In this document: piece after piece, positions 23,554 to 35,608 of the stretch
Layout: every line of letters starts with the position of its first letter
Numbering within the stretch: position 1 is the stretch's first letter
Source of the DNA: Notospermus geniculatus
Lineage: Eukaryota > Nemertea > Pilidiophora > Heteronemertea > Lineidae
Reading direction: 5' to 3'
DNA: 64,000 bases
Assembly (NCBI GenBank): GCA_002633025.1
Contig: NMRB01002206.1
Span: 1 to 64,000 of the forward strand
Notes under the pieces: model-generated
The model's database searches: none
What the model was told of the DNA's origin: nothing
What the model saw: the letters and a program-made list of their open reading frames with translations, nothing else
Position numbers and translations under genes: made by a program

Positions 23554-24127
23554 AGAGGAAGGCAGCCAGGATCCACCGGCGAATAGAACCCTGGCTGACA
23601 TCATCAACAACCCAGATATCACACCTGGTTACGTCCAGATGAGCCCGACGCAGGAGTTCTTCACCAGGAAAGGCAACCCAGAGGTCGAAAAAATCCAATT
23701 CCGAATAAAATCCAAGATGGGCCTACCGTCACCGTACGTCATGACAGTGAAGGAGGGCATTGAAACTGTTCGGAGGTGGGCTGGAAAATACGTGCTGTTC
23801 ACTGACTTCAACTTCGCTGACTACTATGCCTCGCGTAAGCCGTGCAACCTAGCCATGGCAGGGAACCTAAACCAACAGGGCTACGCACTTGCATTCCAAA
23901 AAGGATCAAAACTGGTTGGGAAATTTAATGATGCGCTGAATGAGTTACGAACAAACGGAAAACTGCAGGAAATGGTTGATAAATGGTATAAAAAGGGAAA
24001 ATCATGCGAAAATTACGCATACGATACTCCTGAACGCAGTTTGAAAGTGAGCGGAAGTTCCGCCATATTGGCCTCGTTTTGGACTATCTTGCCAACCGCA
24101 GCGCTTTTTCTATTCGCCAGCCGATAG
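23554..24127 (+). CDS. iGluR-like gene, last exon: linker, S2 and GPI-type tail
   Basis: The acceptor gatttcag|A completes the Arg codon from the previous exon, and 190 residues follow to a TAG. It begins with a hydrophilic linker (EEGSQDPPA, then an NRT glycosylation site) where M1, pore loop, M2 and M3 (usually more than 100 residues) should be. It then reads straight into S2: SPTQEFF, KEGIETVRR, KYVLFTDFNFADYY, RKPCNLAMAG, QQGYALAFQKGS, ELRTNGKLQEMVDKWYKKG. The conserved disulfide pair is kept (RKPC and GKSC). Aligned with GluA2, Thr655 is kept, Ser654 is Pro, and Glu705 (amino-group contact) is Asp, as in NMDA and delta subunits. The last about 25 residues are SGSS followed by AILASFWTILPTAALFLFA and two residues, the form of a GPI-attachment signal rather than M4 with a cytoplasmic tail. 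The product should be an extracellular tethered binding domain that cannot itself conduct ions. Confidence 0.95.
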
Positions 24128-24690
24128 GTAGTTTTACCAACTGTTGAAGAGATTAGTATCGCCGTTTCAGTTTCTGCAAAAAAAAATCAGGTTCATGGGC
24201 TACCTCTCGTATGTTATGATAGGATTGTGCACATGCGCGTCATCTGACCGGGCAGCTTATAAGAAACTTGCTATGCATCAACAGTGCCAACTGATATTGT
24301 CGGCCTTAAACGATGTCGAAAATGACCTGAAGTGCCGATATAAGTTTTCCTGGATTAAAATCATGGGATTTAGCCTACCGGAAATGGAGCACTGACATTC
24401 CCAGCTCGCGTGACAAACATGTCACAGACCGGGAAAATGACGTCATCTGTCACAAATCGGGAATACGTGACGTCAGCCCCGTAACTAGACTAGACTTCGT
24501 TGGGTTATGAAACTGATCGACGGAGATAGGCCTAATACTGTTGGTATAATTTAGGATTAACCTATGTGTTCATACGAGAAAACCTATGACCCAGGCTCTC
24601 AAAAAATTCTTCTATGGAGGGATGTACGGTCACGTCCATTGAAAGCCGTGTGTAATTTGAAGTTGGAAGCAGCTACAATATGAAGGAAGC
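24128..24690 (+). other. Downstream flank of the iGluR-like gene
   Basis: A further open frame (24144-24395) has no recognisable domain and is probably 3' UTR. No clear AATAAA signal was seen close to the stop. Two CRE-like TGACGTCA words lie at about 24438-24475. Confidence 0.35.
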
Positions 24691-24693
24691 TTG

Positions 24694-24870
24694 GATTGGT
24701 AGTCCTACCCCCGATCTCACCAACGGGTTGGTATCGCTGCCGTCCATTATCAGTCGCGTGATCGGCCGCAAAACGTGCTGATTGGTTGAATCGGCTGCAT
24801 TTCCGCTACATGTCGGCCGATCACGTGATAACGGGCAGCAGGCCCTAGCGGTGAGATCGGTAATCAACCT
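24694..24870. mobile_element. MITE, 'ggtgagatcgg' family
   Basis: ccgatctcacc near the left and ggtgagatcggtaatcaacc at the right are inverted, with inner arms around cgtgatcggccg. Related elements are at 38391-38634 and 58168-58370. Confidence 0.65.
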
Positions 24871-25693
24871 GACTCGATCAAATCAGAAGAAGTTACGGTC
24901 GCTCGTGATTCCATTCCAAAGGTTAGCTGATTGGCGTGTAGGATATATTATAAACAACGATTTTGCGCACTATATGACGTCTATAATAATTTTCTCGTTT
25001 CAAACACGATGTTGAACTGCTGAAAATGGTCCTTTGATGAATCGGGAGGGTTTTGCAAATGTAGACTCATTCGATGTTTCGTGGGAAAAAAACGATGTTG
25101 AATACAAACGACGAGGAAAAATGAAGAAAATGAGCGGGAAGGGGAAAAGGAAGAACAAGAAGAGTGAAAGAGATTGGGAAGAGGAATAAAAGCGTTTTCA
25201 GATCAGGCAACTCTCTTCCGCTTTTACAGAACAAAATATAACAGCGATAGTATTTATTTTCCTTGCAAAAACAGAAAGCATGTATACATACACCTTCCAG
25301 CTCAAGTCTAAAAAATAATATCAAAATGGCGCTTTCAAAGAGTTCGTAGAGCAAATAGTGCAAAAACATTCAGATGAAATAAGGTACTGCACAAGCCAAC
25401 CACGAACAAGCCGTTTCTAAACCTGATAATAAGTACTAAAGGCATCTCTCATGGATATCACTATATTATGTAATTTTTTTACCAGCTGTACACGGTATAT
25501 TCATATCTTCTTTTACTTCCACGACCATACATTGCAGTAGCAAAATCAACGGGAAAGTTGATGCGTAGTGACACAGGTGTCCCTTGTGTGACCTTCGACA
25601 AAGCGTTATGACGTTTGGATCAATTTATGCCATTCCGCCGCCCACTAGGCTATACTTCCTAGCACATATTCATTCAAAATACATCTGATACTG

Positions 25694-25922
25694 AGGCCTA
25701 CACCAAAATCGCAGTGACAGGTTACAGAGACCTGGCTATGCTACTGGGATCTAGCTCCGCCGAAATATCACATCAAAAGTGTCAGTGTCAGGTGAGGACT
25801 TCGATTCGAAGATATCAACAGCCTGCTGTGTGGTCAACAACGCCGACCATCATCAACAGGAGAAGCAGGACCCCGGCAATCCAGACTTCTGTGACCTTAC
25901 AACTGCGATTTTGGTGTAGCCT
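25694..25922. mobile_element. MITE with ACACCAAAATCGCAGT ends
   Basis: aggcctacaccaaaatcgca and the inverse ctgcgattttggtgtagcct bracket about 230 bp containing agcctgctgtgtggtcaa. A second copy in the opposite orientation is at 63072-63272, and an end fragment at 14998-15048. Confidence 0.75.
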
Positions 25923-26018
25923 CGGGAGTATATTCACCGAGCTGCCATGACATGGAATCGGTAGCTTCCTGTGTTCTTGACGGAGATAATAATAGTGATG
26001 GTTACCCTGTCACATAAG

Positions 26019-26062
26019 TAATCGCTGGAAAGCTCTCGCGGAGTACTTTCCAATGAATACTT
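26019..26062. repeat. Small hairpin, 'ggaaagctctcg' type
   Basis: Same design as 20234-20281. Confidence 0.45.
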
Positions 26063-26106
26063 TGTTTGAATTCAGGCACATGTTCCTTTCTCAGTGGATG
26101 TAATGC

Positions 26107-26608
26107 ACACATACATGTAGAGTCATGGACATAAATTTATCTACACCTGATAAATTGAATATTTCAAATACTACTGGGCCAATTTTAACACGGTTTGGTC
26201 CATAAGAAATTACATCTTGTTGGTCATATTTCTGCATCGAAATTTTGGAAATTTGGAAATGTCGTAATTATGTAATTATAGCTCATCAGAAAAAATCTTA
26301 AACTTCAACATTTTTATTATGTAACTTTTTTGTGATTTTTGTTGCAGATTTGATAGATGTATACTTTCATGTAGAACAAACCGTGTCAAAATTGACCCAG
26401 TAGTATTTGAAATACTCAAAGAGCCGTATGCACCAACGAAGATTATCTTGAACTCAGGTTGAGCCACAGCTTTTCAATTGTTCAGGTTTGCCAGGGCATG
26501 ATGTGGCAATGGAAAAGTTGTGGCTCAACCTGAGTTCAAGATAATCTTCGTTTGGTGCATACGGCCCAAAGTATCAGGTATAGATAAACCTATGTCCATG
26601 ACTGTACA
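26107..26608. mobile_element. Foldback element
   Basis: Outer arms gagtcatggacataaattta / taaacctatgtccatgactg. Two further nested inverted pairs are present: the tttaacacggtttggtcc block with its complement near 26383, and a nearly perfect 40 bp hairpin around 26434-26552 centred on the gaaaagttgtggctcaacc word. Confidence 0.7.
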
Positions 26609-26734
26609 TATTTGTGACACGATTTGGAAAACCAAGCACAAATCTCCCAGGAGGAAATGGTTAATGGTAACAGCAATGGTTAGCCCACGAAGGCTGAAAT
26701 GAATTTGGTTGCAACAAAGGGAGGCTATTCTTCA

Positions 26735-27177
26735 GCAATGAGTTGATGACCTAACAAGGGCCTTGTCAGCAACGAGTGGATGACCTAACAAGGGCCTTGT
26801 CAGCAACGAATTGATGACCCAACAAGGGTCTTGTCAGCAACGAGTTGATGGCCTAACAAGGGCCTTGTCACCAACGAGTGGATGGCCTAACAAGGGCCTT
26901 GTCAGCAACGAGTTGATGACCTAACAAGGGCCTTGTCAGCAACGAGTTGATGACCTAACAAGGGCCTTGTCAGCAACGAGTTGATGACCTAACAAGGACC
27001 TTGTCAGCAACGAGTTGATGACCTAACAAGGGCCTTGTCAGCAACGAGTGGATGACCTAACAAGGGCCTTGTCAGCAACGAGTTGATGACCTAACAAGGG
27101 CCTTGTCAGCAACGAGATGATGACCTAACAAGGGCCTTGTCAGCAACGAGATGATGACCTAACAAGGGCCTTGTCAT
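26735..27177. repeat. 34-bp minisatellite, about 13 copies
   Basis: The unit is gagttgatgacctaacaagg followed by gccttgtcagcaac. Copies are nearly identical; variants are gagtgg or gagatg for gagttg. Each unit contains a palindrome acaaggg-ccttgt. There are no spacers, so it is not a CRISPR-like array, and the period is not a multiple of three. Confidence 0.95.
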
Positions 27178-27179
27178 AT

Positions 27180-28740
27180 GCTAGCGACTTGTGCCTGATT
27201 TTCCCAGATTTTTCAGATTTGTCAGAATTCACCCCCCTTGGCAGGGATTGGGCTAAAACGATAGGCCCATTGACCTGGGAATTTGACTCAGGTATTGAGA
27301 AATAACCACAGCTCTTTCTCTCACGTACGCGGCCGAATATCGTGACGTCACACGACCAGAAATGACGTCACATGAACCGCAGTCGATACCATCCACATTG
27401 CATTGTATTCAGCTGTATTTCATTCTTTCATTATGTTATTGTCCATGGATCAGTTTATAGGACTACATGTACATGAATGTACACTTAATACATTATAATA
27501 TATGTTAAGTCCACTCGACACAACTGTTGGAACACAAATTCATTGTCCGCAGCGCACCTGGTGGAAACCCTAACCCTTATCCAAATTTATCTCTTGTTAA
27601 AGCATTTTGATCCGACCGGTCAGATTCACCCGATTGTTTGGGGCTTCACCAAAATGGTAATGCGTTGACCTTCTAACAGATGTGTCGAGAATATCTTGCA
27701 TGTGCTTTAACTGTGTGACCAGTATATTTAGGAGCCCGACTAAAAACTGTCATTAATGTTTATTTCATTGCTAGATACGTATCGTAAGTTCCTGAAACGA
27801 TGATACTTTTATCATCTTTTTTCATTTTTGAAGCTTGCTTTATACAGTCTCCTAAAATGCATCGTCATTACAAGAACCTGTGCTTTCCACACATTGCCTA
27901 ATAGCGCTACTGTATTATAATGATGTAAACATATGCTACTCAGCCGCCGCATAGGTGTGCCATTATGGCAGGTGTAGAGTACTCTATATGTAGAGTGTGC
28001 ACGACATTTTTTTGAATATGTACTACATATATACAGTGCTGTTCGCACTCCGTGCAAAATTGCCTAATCTACCGTATTTTCTCATCTAAAATATCAGTCC
28101 ATTATGTTTTGTTTCATCGCCTACTGCAAAATGAGATTTCTGATGGTCTTTTCACCCCTTCAAAGTTTTTGCGGCAGGTTTGATCCTGTTTAGGCCCGTT
28201 CGCCATTGAGATTCAATATTTTTCATCAAGTGAATCGTAGCATCTCCAAATGACGAAAAATAACTTTGTCCTACAGGACATAAACGGACTGGTTGTTGCC
28301 ATTGAGTAGGGCCTAGTGTTTTACGTAGCGAAGCTTGTTACTAGGCCTGATTGGGCACTTGTGACTGATCTCATACATATAGATGTTAAAGGAACACGAT
28401 ATGCGATCTCTTCTTAGTATTTTGATTGCCAACGTAGGGGGAGCCGCCTAGGGGCAGCAATACGAACTGCAAAAAACATTACAAAATATACGTAGTACAT
28501 CGGTTCCATTCCCCGACAACGTAGTTAGTCCCTGGGGTTGGAAAGTGGCGCCGGCTGTCGAGAAAAAGTGGCAATACCGCAATACTCCTTTAAAGTAGAG
28601 TACAGTAGGCCTACATCATACGACGAACACTAAACATTTACCCTCAGTATGAAAGTGACACACCCTTGCTAAGTCGACCTCCTGCTTCCAACAGTTTTCT
28701 AGATGTTTATGTTCCTTATCTTCGCGCATCACGGCTAGCA
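27180..28740. other. Intergenic sequence, no gene recognised
   Basis: No domain-bearing frame. Two CRE-like ACGTCA words are near 27345-27370. Nothing else structured was seen. Confidence 0.4.
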
Positions 28741-28754
28741 AAATTGGTGATACT

Positions 28755-29458
28755 AGTCCGGACGCAAAACCCCGATTTTCTGAGAAGTGGTACTTTTTGT
28801 ATAACAGCAATTTTTTTGCATTTTTTATATCTCCAAATTACAGAGATTCAGAATCCACAGGGTGCCACTCTGGCACCCTTGAGCGTTTTGAGAAAATCCC
28901 GTTTGAATTTTTGGAACTGACTTTATCATTGGACGTCAGCTGACGCAACGACTGAGCTTTGTACAGGAGAATGGAACCCGATGTACAGCTAACTTTTAAA
29001 CGGTGGGATTTACACCCCATAAATGTATTATCAAGAGATAGAAACCTGGGGCGTCGTAACCAAATAAGCAAGTTTTTGGTAGTTTTTACGTAGTTACGTA
29101 ATTGGAAACGGCATTTTTATGTATTTTCACCAATTTTGTGTTAATTTACATGAAAAAGTCATTTCGCTATTACATAACTACTGAAAACAATTAAAAACAT
29201 GCTTGTCTGCTTCTGAGGCACCATGTTTCTATCTGTTGGTAATACATTTATGGGATGTAAATCCCACCGTTTAAAAGTTAGCTGTACATCGGGTTCCATT
29301 CTCCTGTACAAAGCTCAGTCGTTGCGTCAGCTGACGTCCAATGATAAAGTCAGTTCCAAAAATTCAAACGGGATTTTCTCAAAACGCTCAAAGGTGCCAG
29401 AGTGGCACCCTGTGGATTCTGAATCTATGTCACTTTTTCGTTCTGCGTCCAGACTATA
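28755..29458. mobile_element. Large foldback element with about 200 bp arms
   Basis: 28845-29043 is repeated in inverse orientation at 29224-29425 with few differences (for example ggtgccactctggcaccctt and tgtacagctaacttttaaac). Outer ends agtccggacgcaaaa and ttctgcgtccagact extend the pairing. The centre of about 180 bp is itself partly inverted (cgtagttacgtaattgg / cattacataactactg). It encodes nothing; the frames seen across the arms are mirror images of each other. Confidence 0.85.
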
Positions 29459-29561
29459 CTCAATGGCTGCGAAAAGCCACAACATTTATTTGATTTAATA
29501 GATAGTAACAACATTCAATTAAATCACGTTTGGGAGAACACATCCTTCGCAATGTCGCTGA

Positions 29562-29672
29562 TATTCATAAAAGGTAACAAAAGCTTTTACTTCAAGTTTT
29601 GCAGTACATTTATATTGGACATTGCTGTGGAAATCTTAAGCAAAAGCTAACTTTGCTAACTTTTATGAATAC
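29562..29672. mobile_element. Hairpin MITE, 'ttcataaaaggta' family
   Basis: tattcataaaaggtaacaaaag and the inverse ctttgctaacttttatgaata. Internal words are shared with 7305-7418. Confidence 0.7.
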
Positions 29673-29948
29673 ATGTACCAGCAACCCTGAATTCAATGGA
29701 GGTCAAACGGCGAATTTCTCCAGAGAAAGTAAGATTCAGGTCAAATAATTCTCTTAACTGGAATTGTGATTTCTCCAAATCATCATTATATTGGCCTGCT
29801 TATCATTTATTGGCTGCAAATATTTTGTTGCTTACAGTATTCACTAGATACGTTTACACTTCAGAAATAGACGAGTAAAGTTGGTCTTCAATTTTAGCAA
29901 GAAAGAAGGCCAAGACATTTTGGTTATAATGCCAGTCAGACAGGTTCA

Positions 29949-30274
29949 ATTTTTTCCCATGATGTTTTCTTAAAAGCTTTACGTTAACTTGCGAAATTGA
30001 GGTTTTTCATGTACAGGTGTGACAGGAATCTAAGCCAAGGTGTCTAAGTAAGGTATGACAGAAATCTAAGTACCCATGGTCCATATTCATAAACATACTT
30101 ACATGTAAGTCAGTTTTTTCCCATGATGTTTTCTTAAAAGCTTTACGTTAACTTGCGAAATTGAAGTTTTTCATATACAGGTGTGACAGGTATCTAAGCC
30201 AGGTATCTAAGTCCGCTGTGACAGGAATCTAAGTACCCATGGTCCATATTCATAAACATACTTACATGTAAGTC
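29949..30274. repeat. Tandem duplication of about 164 bp
   Basis: ttttttcccatgatgttttc through cttacatgtaagtcag occurs twice head to tail (29949-30112 and 30113-30274) with few changes. Confidence 0.8.
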
Positions 30275-30337
30275 AAAGTGTGATACCTATCTTTTGTGTT
30301 GAACAAACGATAAGTGAGATTTATGAATATGGACCCA
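30241..30337. mobile_element. Hairpin MITE with GGTCCATATTCATAAA ends
   Basis: ggtccatattcataaacata and atttatgaatatggaccc are inverted. The middle has the gtgttgaacaaacgataag word also found in 7121-7228. Confidence 0.7.
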
Positions 30338-30680
30338 GGAATCTAAGCCCGGTTTTATTGTTCAACAAAGGATTATACGATTATATGGCTGTAGAGACCG
30401 TTACCATTCAAAGATCACCATACAATGGCAGGCTATTGTATGACGGCCTTGCTTTCCTAGGACTTTATCCTCTGCCTCACTGCCGTGATTGCCAATAATT
30501 TGTTTATGTAATATCCACTCGTGGCCATGGCAGGAGGCCTTCATAGTGCGCATAAATGGACTAACAACGTGATAACTGGAACGATACGACACTGCTGCAT
30601 TACCTATGTTTACACTTTGGCATAATCATACCAATCCTGTATTGATTTGCGTGTTATGCTTCTTAGAACAAAATGCAGAA

Positions 30681-30790
30681 CAGGGGCCGTATGCATAAAA
30701 CATCTTAATTGTAAAATTCCCCTTATCTTTTGTTTGGAAAAATAGTTTGAGGGAAATTTTTCACTTGATGTTTTATGCATAGGGCCCCTG
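30681..30790. mobile_element. Hairpin MITE with GGGGCCGTATGCATAAAACATC ends
   Basis: caggggccgtatgcataaaa and its inverse gcatagggcccctg, with inner aaaattccccttatc / gagggaaattttt pairing. Three more copies stand side by side at 44670-45002. Confidence 0.8.
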
Positions 30791-31768
30791 GGCAGTTAAT
30801 GCCATGACGAGAAATATTCAAGAAATTTGATGGCATTTTTTAGTATTATATTAACAATAAACTGGATGTAGTGTAGTTTTACTTTAGTTACCACTTCTAT
30901 CCTAATAGATATAAATATCTATAACTGTTTTAGATAATAATGAAAAGGTACAAAAGGTATAGCCTAAACTACACGCATTTCGGAGATTCGTCAAATTGAT
31001 TACTACCAAAAATAGATAACAGCGCTTGGATTTTCCCGTCCGCGCATGGGATTTTCCCGCCCGCGACCGGTTTTATGCGTATACACTGTACCTGGTATGG
31101 GCTTCCCTGTCATGTCCCATCTCACGCCTGTACTACATCTAGAAATTGATCGGGAATCCCATACGATGCATAAAATCGGTCACGGGCGGGAAAATCCCAT
31201 GCGCAGCTTGTCACAGGGGATACAGTATTTCACTCTCAAATCTGTTCTTGCAGGACTTTTGTTGGTTCGTGTACCTTTGTTCAAATCTTTAGCGAAAACG
31301 ATGAGCTATGCTTGAAGTTTAGTATCTACGAAACACGTGTAGTAGGCCTACTTGTATACGCGGAAATTTTTCTGTTATATTTTCTCATTTTTTATCCATT
31401 CCACATACATGAGACTAAATTTATTTGTTGTGAAGTGCATATTTCTATATTTTACACGAAAAGTGTGCAAGGCACAAGTGCAACGCAAATTCCGTGAGAA
31501 TCTAATATCGGATTTCTAATTCGTCAACTTTTTTTGAATACAATGTACGCCTATGCACATGTCTAGGCCATTTGATAGGTATTGTTAATGGTTCACTGTT
31601 AGATCTTTAGAATATCAACGCCAAAAGATGTTATCCAGGTCCTCTTAAAAGAAGATGTTGTTTTAGATGTCACTTTTTTCTGTATGACGCAACAATCGTA
31701 CTCCACTCTCAGTCATGCAGGTTAAAAAACGTCTGCCGAGTGATCCTTCCATATTGTGAGTCCTACTA

Positions 31769-31935
31769 TTAGGGCCGTATTTTAGAATGTTCCTTAACAT
31801 TAAGGTCCACCTTAAATCTGTTGTTCTCGAGGTCGACCGTAACATTAAGGAACGTTCTATACGGCCCTTAGGCCCGTATTTTAGAATGCTCCTCAACGTA
31901 AAGGAGTTCCTCAAGGCTATTGTTCTCAACAGGAG
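31769..31935. mobile_element. Hairpin MITE with AGGGCCGTATTTTAGAATG ends plus a second partial copy
   Basis: 31769-31870 is a complete hairpin (agggccgtattttagaatgt / gttctatacggccct). A second left arm with the same start (aggcccgtattttagaatg) follows at once and has no right arm. Confidence 0.7.
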
Positions 31936-34900
31936 AACAGTAGCATTGCCTCAACTATATTCTTTAAAGTTAAACTTGGTGCAAGACGAAACACAGTCAT
32001 CTTCAAAAAAGGCCCACTTGTATTATTTCATGGAAGTCTATACACATCATGCTTCCTCTGTCAGTTTCTCCGAAAATTATTTTTGGATAACCCGAAAAAT
32101 CTTACCCCGTCCGGTGTAAGGTTTTTCGGTGTTCCCCATCTGTGAGTGTTCCCTTTCTATTGTCTGACGGAATAAGCTGCAACTTGACAATAGGGCACAC
32201 ACGGAGATTGAAACGTGTGGATCTATCGGCCTTGTTTTCAAAATAATAAAAGGACACACTGACACACAGTAATACTGGCAGATGTAACCCCAGCGTGTCT
32301 TATAGATTAGTAGTCTAGATTGGATGGGTCTAAATGGCAGAAAAATACTTAGTTATGTTTGTATCCACTAGTGTTTAATTTTTTGAAAACTTTACCAGAT
32401 TTTTCTCTCCGTGTTGACCATTGTATATATATAGAATTTGTTACCTTCGTCTCCATTTTTTGCAAGGATAACCATCCTAATCGCTAACAGTTGTGTTCGA
32501 AAGTAAATGACCCCCACTGCCGATGCTGCGATCATAACATTGATGTTCGTTTGTGAAGTCTGGTGACAAAATATTTGTATTTCAAGATGTTCTCATGCTC
32601 TATTACGACCACCGCTTGCATACTGTCTGTCTACAAATGAAGTAAAGGTAGCATATATTGGTAACAATTTGAACACAGATGATTACGTGCTTTGCCTGGT
32701 GGGTTCATTAACTTTCGAGCAAAACTGTATGTCACCCTTTCATTGCTTGCCGTCATAAAAGAGTTTAATTTATTATTCTTGTGTGTTATCATATTTACAT
32801 CATGCACTCGTCAATTTTTAGACAATACATTAATACGTTCAAACCCACTAAATCCACAATGTTCTACGTATCATGTGCATCAAGTTCACCCACAGTGCAT
32901 GGCCCATTTTATCAAACAACGATCGTTCAACTTTATGACTGTCCTCCTTCGTTTTTAATCGTGGTGTTAAAATGCTAAATACACGTGTATTTCTACTTGA
33001 AGGTTGATTATCATCAACGCATGGCCGATTCAGTGAACAAATACCATTAACTTCCATTGTTTTTAATTGCAGTGTCAAAAGACCTTTCCAACAAAGATGG
33101 CGGTCTAACAGTTCTCACCATATGACATCAGAAGCTTAATGCCATTCAATGGCCACTGGTGGCACGCTAACCTGGTCAAGCCATCTGATTCTCACCAATC
33201 TAGATCTGGCCTGACGCCCATCTAGCCTGGTTTGAATCCATCACATTTCCTGCTTCTGAGGAGCTCAGAGCCTCGGCCAATCATCGGTGTGCGAAGGCGA
33301 ATCGATGTGCCAATCAAAATCCGTGTTACAAATGTGTGCGGGAAGAGAAGAGAAAGTGCCGAACGGTGATTTGTTTCACGAGTTCTGATTGGCTCAGAGG
33401 CGGGGTCAAGAGGGGTCAGATTCATTGTCGGAGAGGATGCGTTTGGTAGTATATCTTACTTGGACAATGAATGACCACGACGTCATGTGGGAGAAGTAGT
33501 AGGCCACCATTGGAAAGGTCTACATTGTATACGCCGAGCTGTCAGTCAGTAAACCAATTCCTGGAATCACAACGTTCCAATTCAATGCTCAGCGGTTGAT
33601 TGAGCACCAATCAGGAGAATTTTATATTGTATTGGATATTGTGTTGGGCAAACCCACAAGAACTTTGCTGCCATCTTTCGGCGATAAGCGTGATGACTGC
33701 TTCTATTTGCTAGGTATACATTTTTGAAAGTTGATTATCACTAGATTCATGGACTTTTTCACTGAACAGGCAGTTGTTCACTTTATATATACATGTATCT
33801 TCTTTGGGTTTTAATCCCAAATGTCACAAAATGCCAATTAAACTACTAGATACAGCCAATATGTATTTTTGATTGACAGTTGATTATAGAGTGAGAAGAT
33901 TGTAGGCCTATATGTAATTACAGATTGCGTGTGTAGTATACATATGCTGCTGACACCCATCGTACAACATGTTGTTAGCTGTACATATATAAACTGCTGT
34001 GGCCGGCACGGTTTAGCCACGTTTGTTAGAAGTCATTGCACTTCTAGTAAAGCAATCTCATGACTAATTTTGATTGGCTGATGCCATATTTGGAATACAA
34101 TGAAGGTGTTACTTGGTCACGTGATCTGAACCAGCCAATCAAATCCACGGATTAATTGACCTTGCAATACATATCTTGCAGTGCTTTACACGGTAGCATA
34201 AAACAGTCATCCACCGCCAAGCGACATGCTCTTCGTGCAGCCCTTCAAATATTCGGTTTCTATTAAAGCCGAACTGCAGGCATTGAATATTCGGAAGAAG
34301 ATCCCACTTGCATAAATTCCTCGCGAAGCGATATTTGTTTTACCATATTCTCCTCTATGAATACCAAATTAAAGGCAGCTCACGTATACGTCTCAGTCCA
34401 GTCTTCGCCAAAAAAAGCGTACTTCGAAAATTTGATAAAAATATCTTTGGGTCATGTTGACCTGCTATCGTCTGCAAAACTCTTTTACTCAAATACAGCA
34501 ATGCGCACAGTGATGTCACGACGAAACCTGCCCTCTATACTCTATCTGACGAACTAAAACACATGCAGCCGCAAATTTAAGGTTTTTAGCCCATGATCCA
34601 CGGGAATCGAGCGCCTCGAGTGACCAAAACCTCCTGTCACCCTCCTCACAATTGTTTAAATCATGTTAATGAAGTGTGATTTATAAATACATGTAGTAAC
34701 TGTGCGCATTGCTATTCGTTTTTCTTTATATTCTGACATGAAGTGAAAGTAGTCCTATGACCTGTTAGCGCATCTTCTTTTAAAATACCTAATTCGTGTT
34801 ATTTTTTCATAATACTCAAACATGATGTACTATCGCTATGATAAATAGGAGATTTTGCTTGGTGCGTAATATTCTATCGAATCCTTGGTATCACTGTACA

Positions 34901-35100
34901 GTTTTACGTGTTAATTATTGTTAAAATCACGGAATAAACTTATGACGTTGTCTTGTTTCGAAAACGTGTTTTTTCTTCATTGGAACAAAAAACTGAGAGG
35001 AATTTCAACTAGAATTTAACTTCAACTTCCATAGAGACCCGCGACAGAATGAGCACCCATAGCTTTCCATTGCCGAGTTGCCCATTGAAAACCAACCTGA
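31936..35100. other. Intergenic sequence, no gene recognised
   Basis: Several AT-rich frames of 60-110 codons occur, none with a recognisable domain or splice context. A weak inverted repeat is near 32700-33100. Confidence 0.35.
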
Positions 35101-35111
35101 GTGAGAGCACT

Positions 35112-35200
35112 CATATCATACATACACACGATCATATACATACACACGATCATACGATCATACATACACACGATCATACATTTGCTCCAAACATAATCAT
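35112..35200. repeat. ATACACACGATC simple repeat
   Basis: Short diverged units of cacacgatcatacatacaca. Low complexity. Confidence 0.7.
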
Positions 35201-35454
35201 ACATTTGTATGATGATGTTCATGGACAAATGTTTGATCGGTGTGGACCGTTTTCCCAACAAGCTTGAATAGCATCCAACACGTATGATGATGTTCAAACT
35301 TTTAGCTGCATTGTGTAAACGGCAATCCACAACAAGCTTGGACATCATGTATGAGCCTACAATCCATCGTGGACCTTGTTACGTTGCACTGTGCAAAGGT
35401 CCAGCCGGACGTTGGGAGGGTGAAGGTCCAGAATTTAGGACCCTGGGAAGATAG

Positions 35455-35608
35455 TAGGGAGGTTTAGAAATCAAAAGATAAACGTAAACTTTACGACAAC
35501 GTTATTTTTCATAATACACATTCACTAGGTTTTATATTGCATTTTCGGTACAAAAATAACGTTGTCGTTAACGTTTACGTTGATCGTTTGATTTCTAAAC
35601 CTCCCTAA
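35455..35608. mobile_element. Hairpin MITE with TAGGGAGGTTTAGAAATCAAA ends, copy 1
   Basis: agggaggtttagaaatcaaa and tttgatttctaaacctccct are perfect inverses, with further pairing through aaactttacgacaacgttat. The second copy is at 58451-58599. Confidence 0.85.

Noticed and set aside
26735-27177. CRISPR array
   Set aside because: Units are contiguous with no unique spacers, and the genome is eukaryotic; this is a minisatellite.
31663-32119. Open frames of 88 and 110 codons on both strands
   Set aside because: They coincide with the arms of a hairpin MITE and its partial copy, which explains the mirrored peptides.
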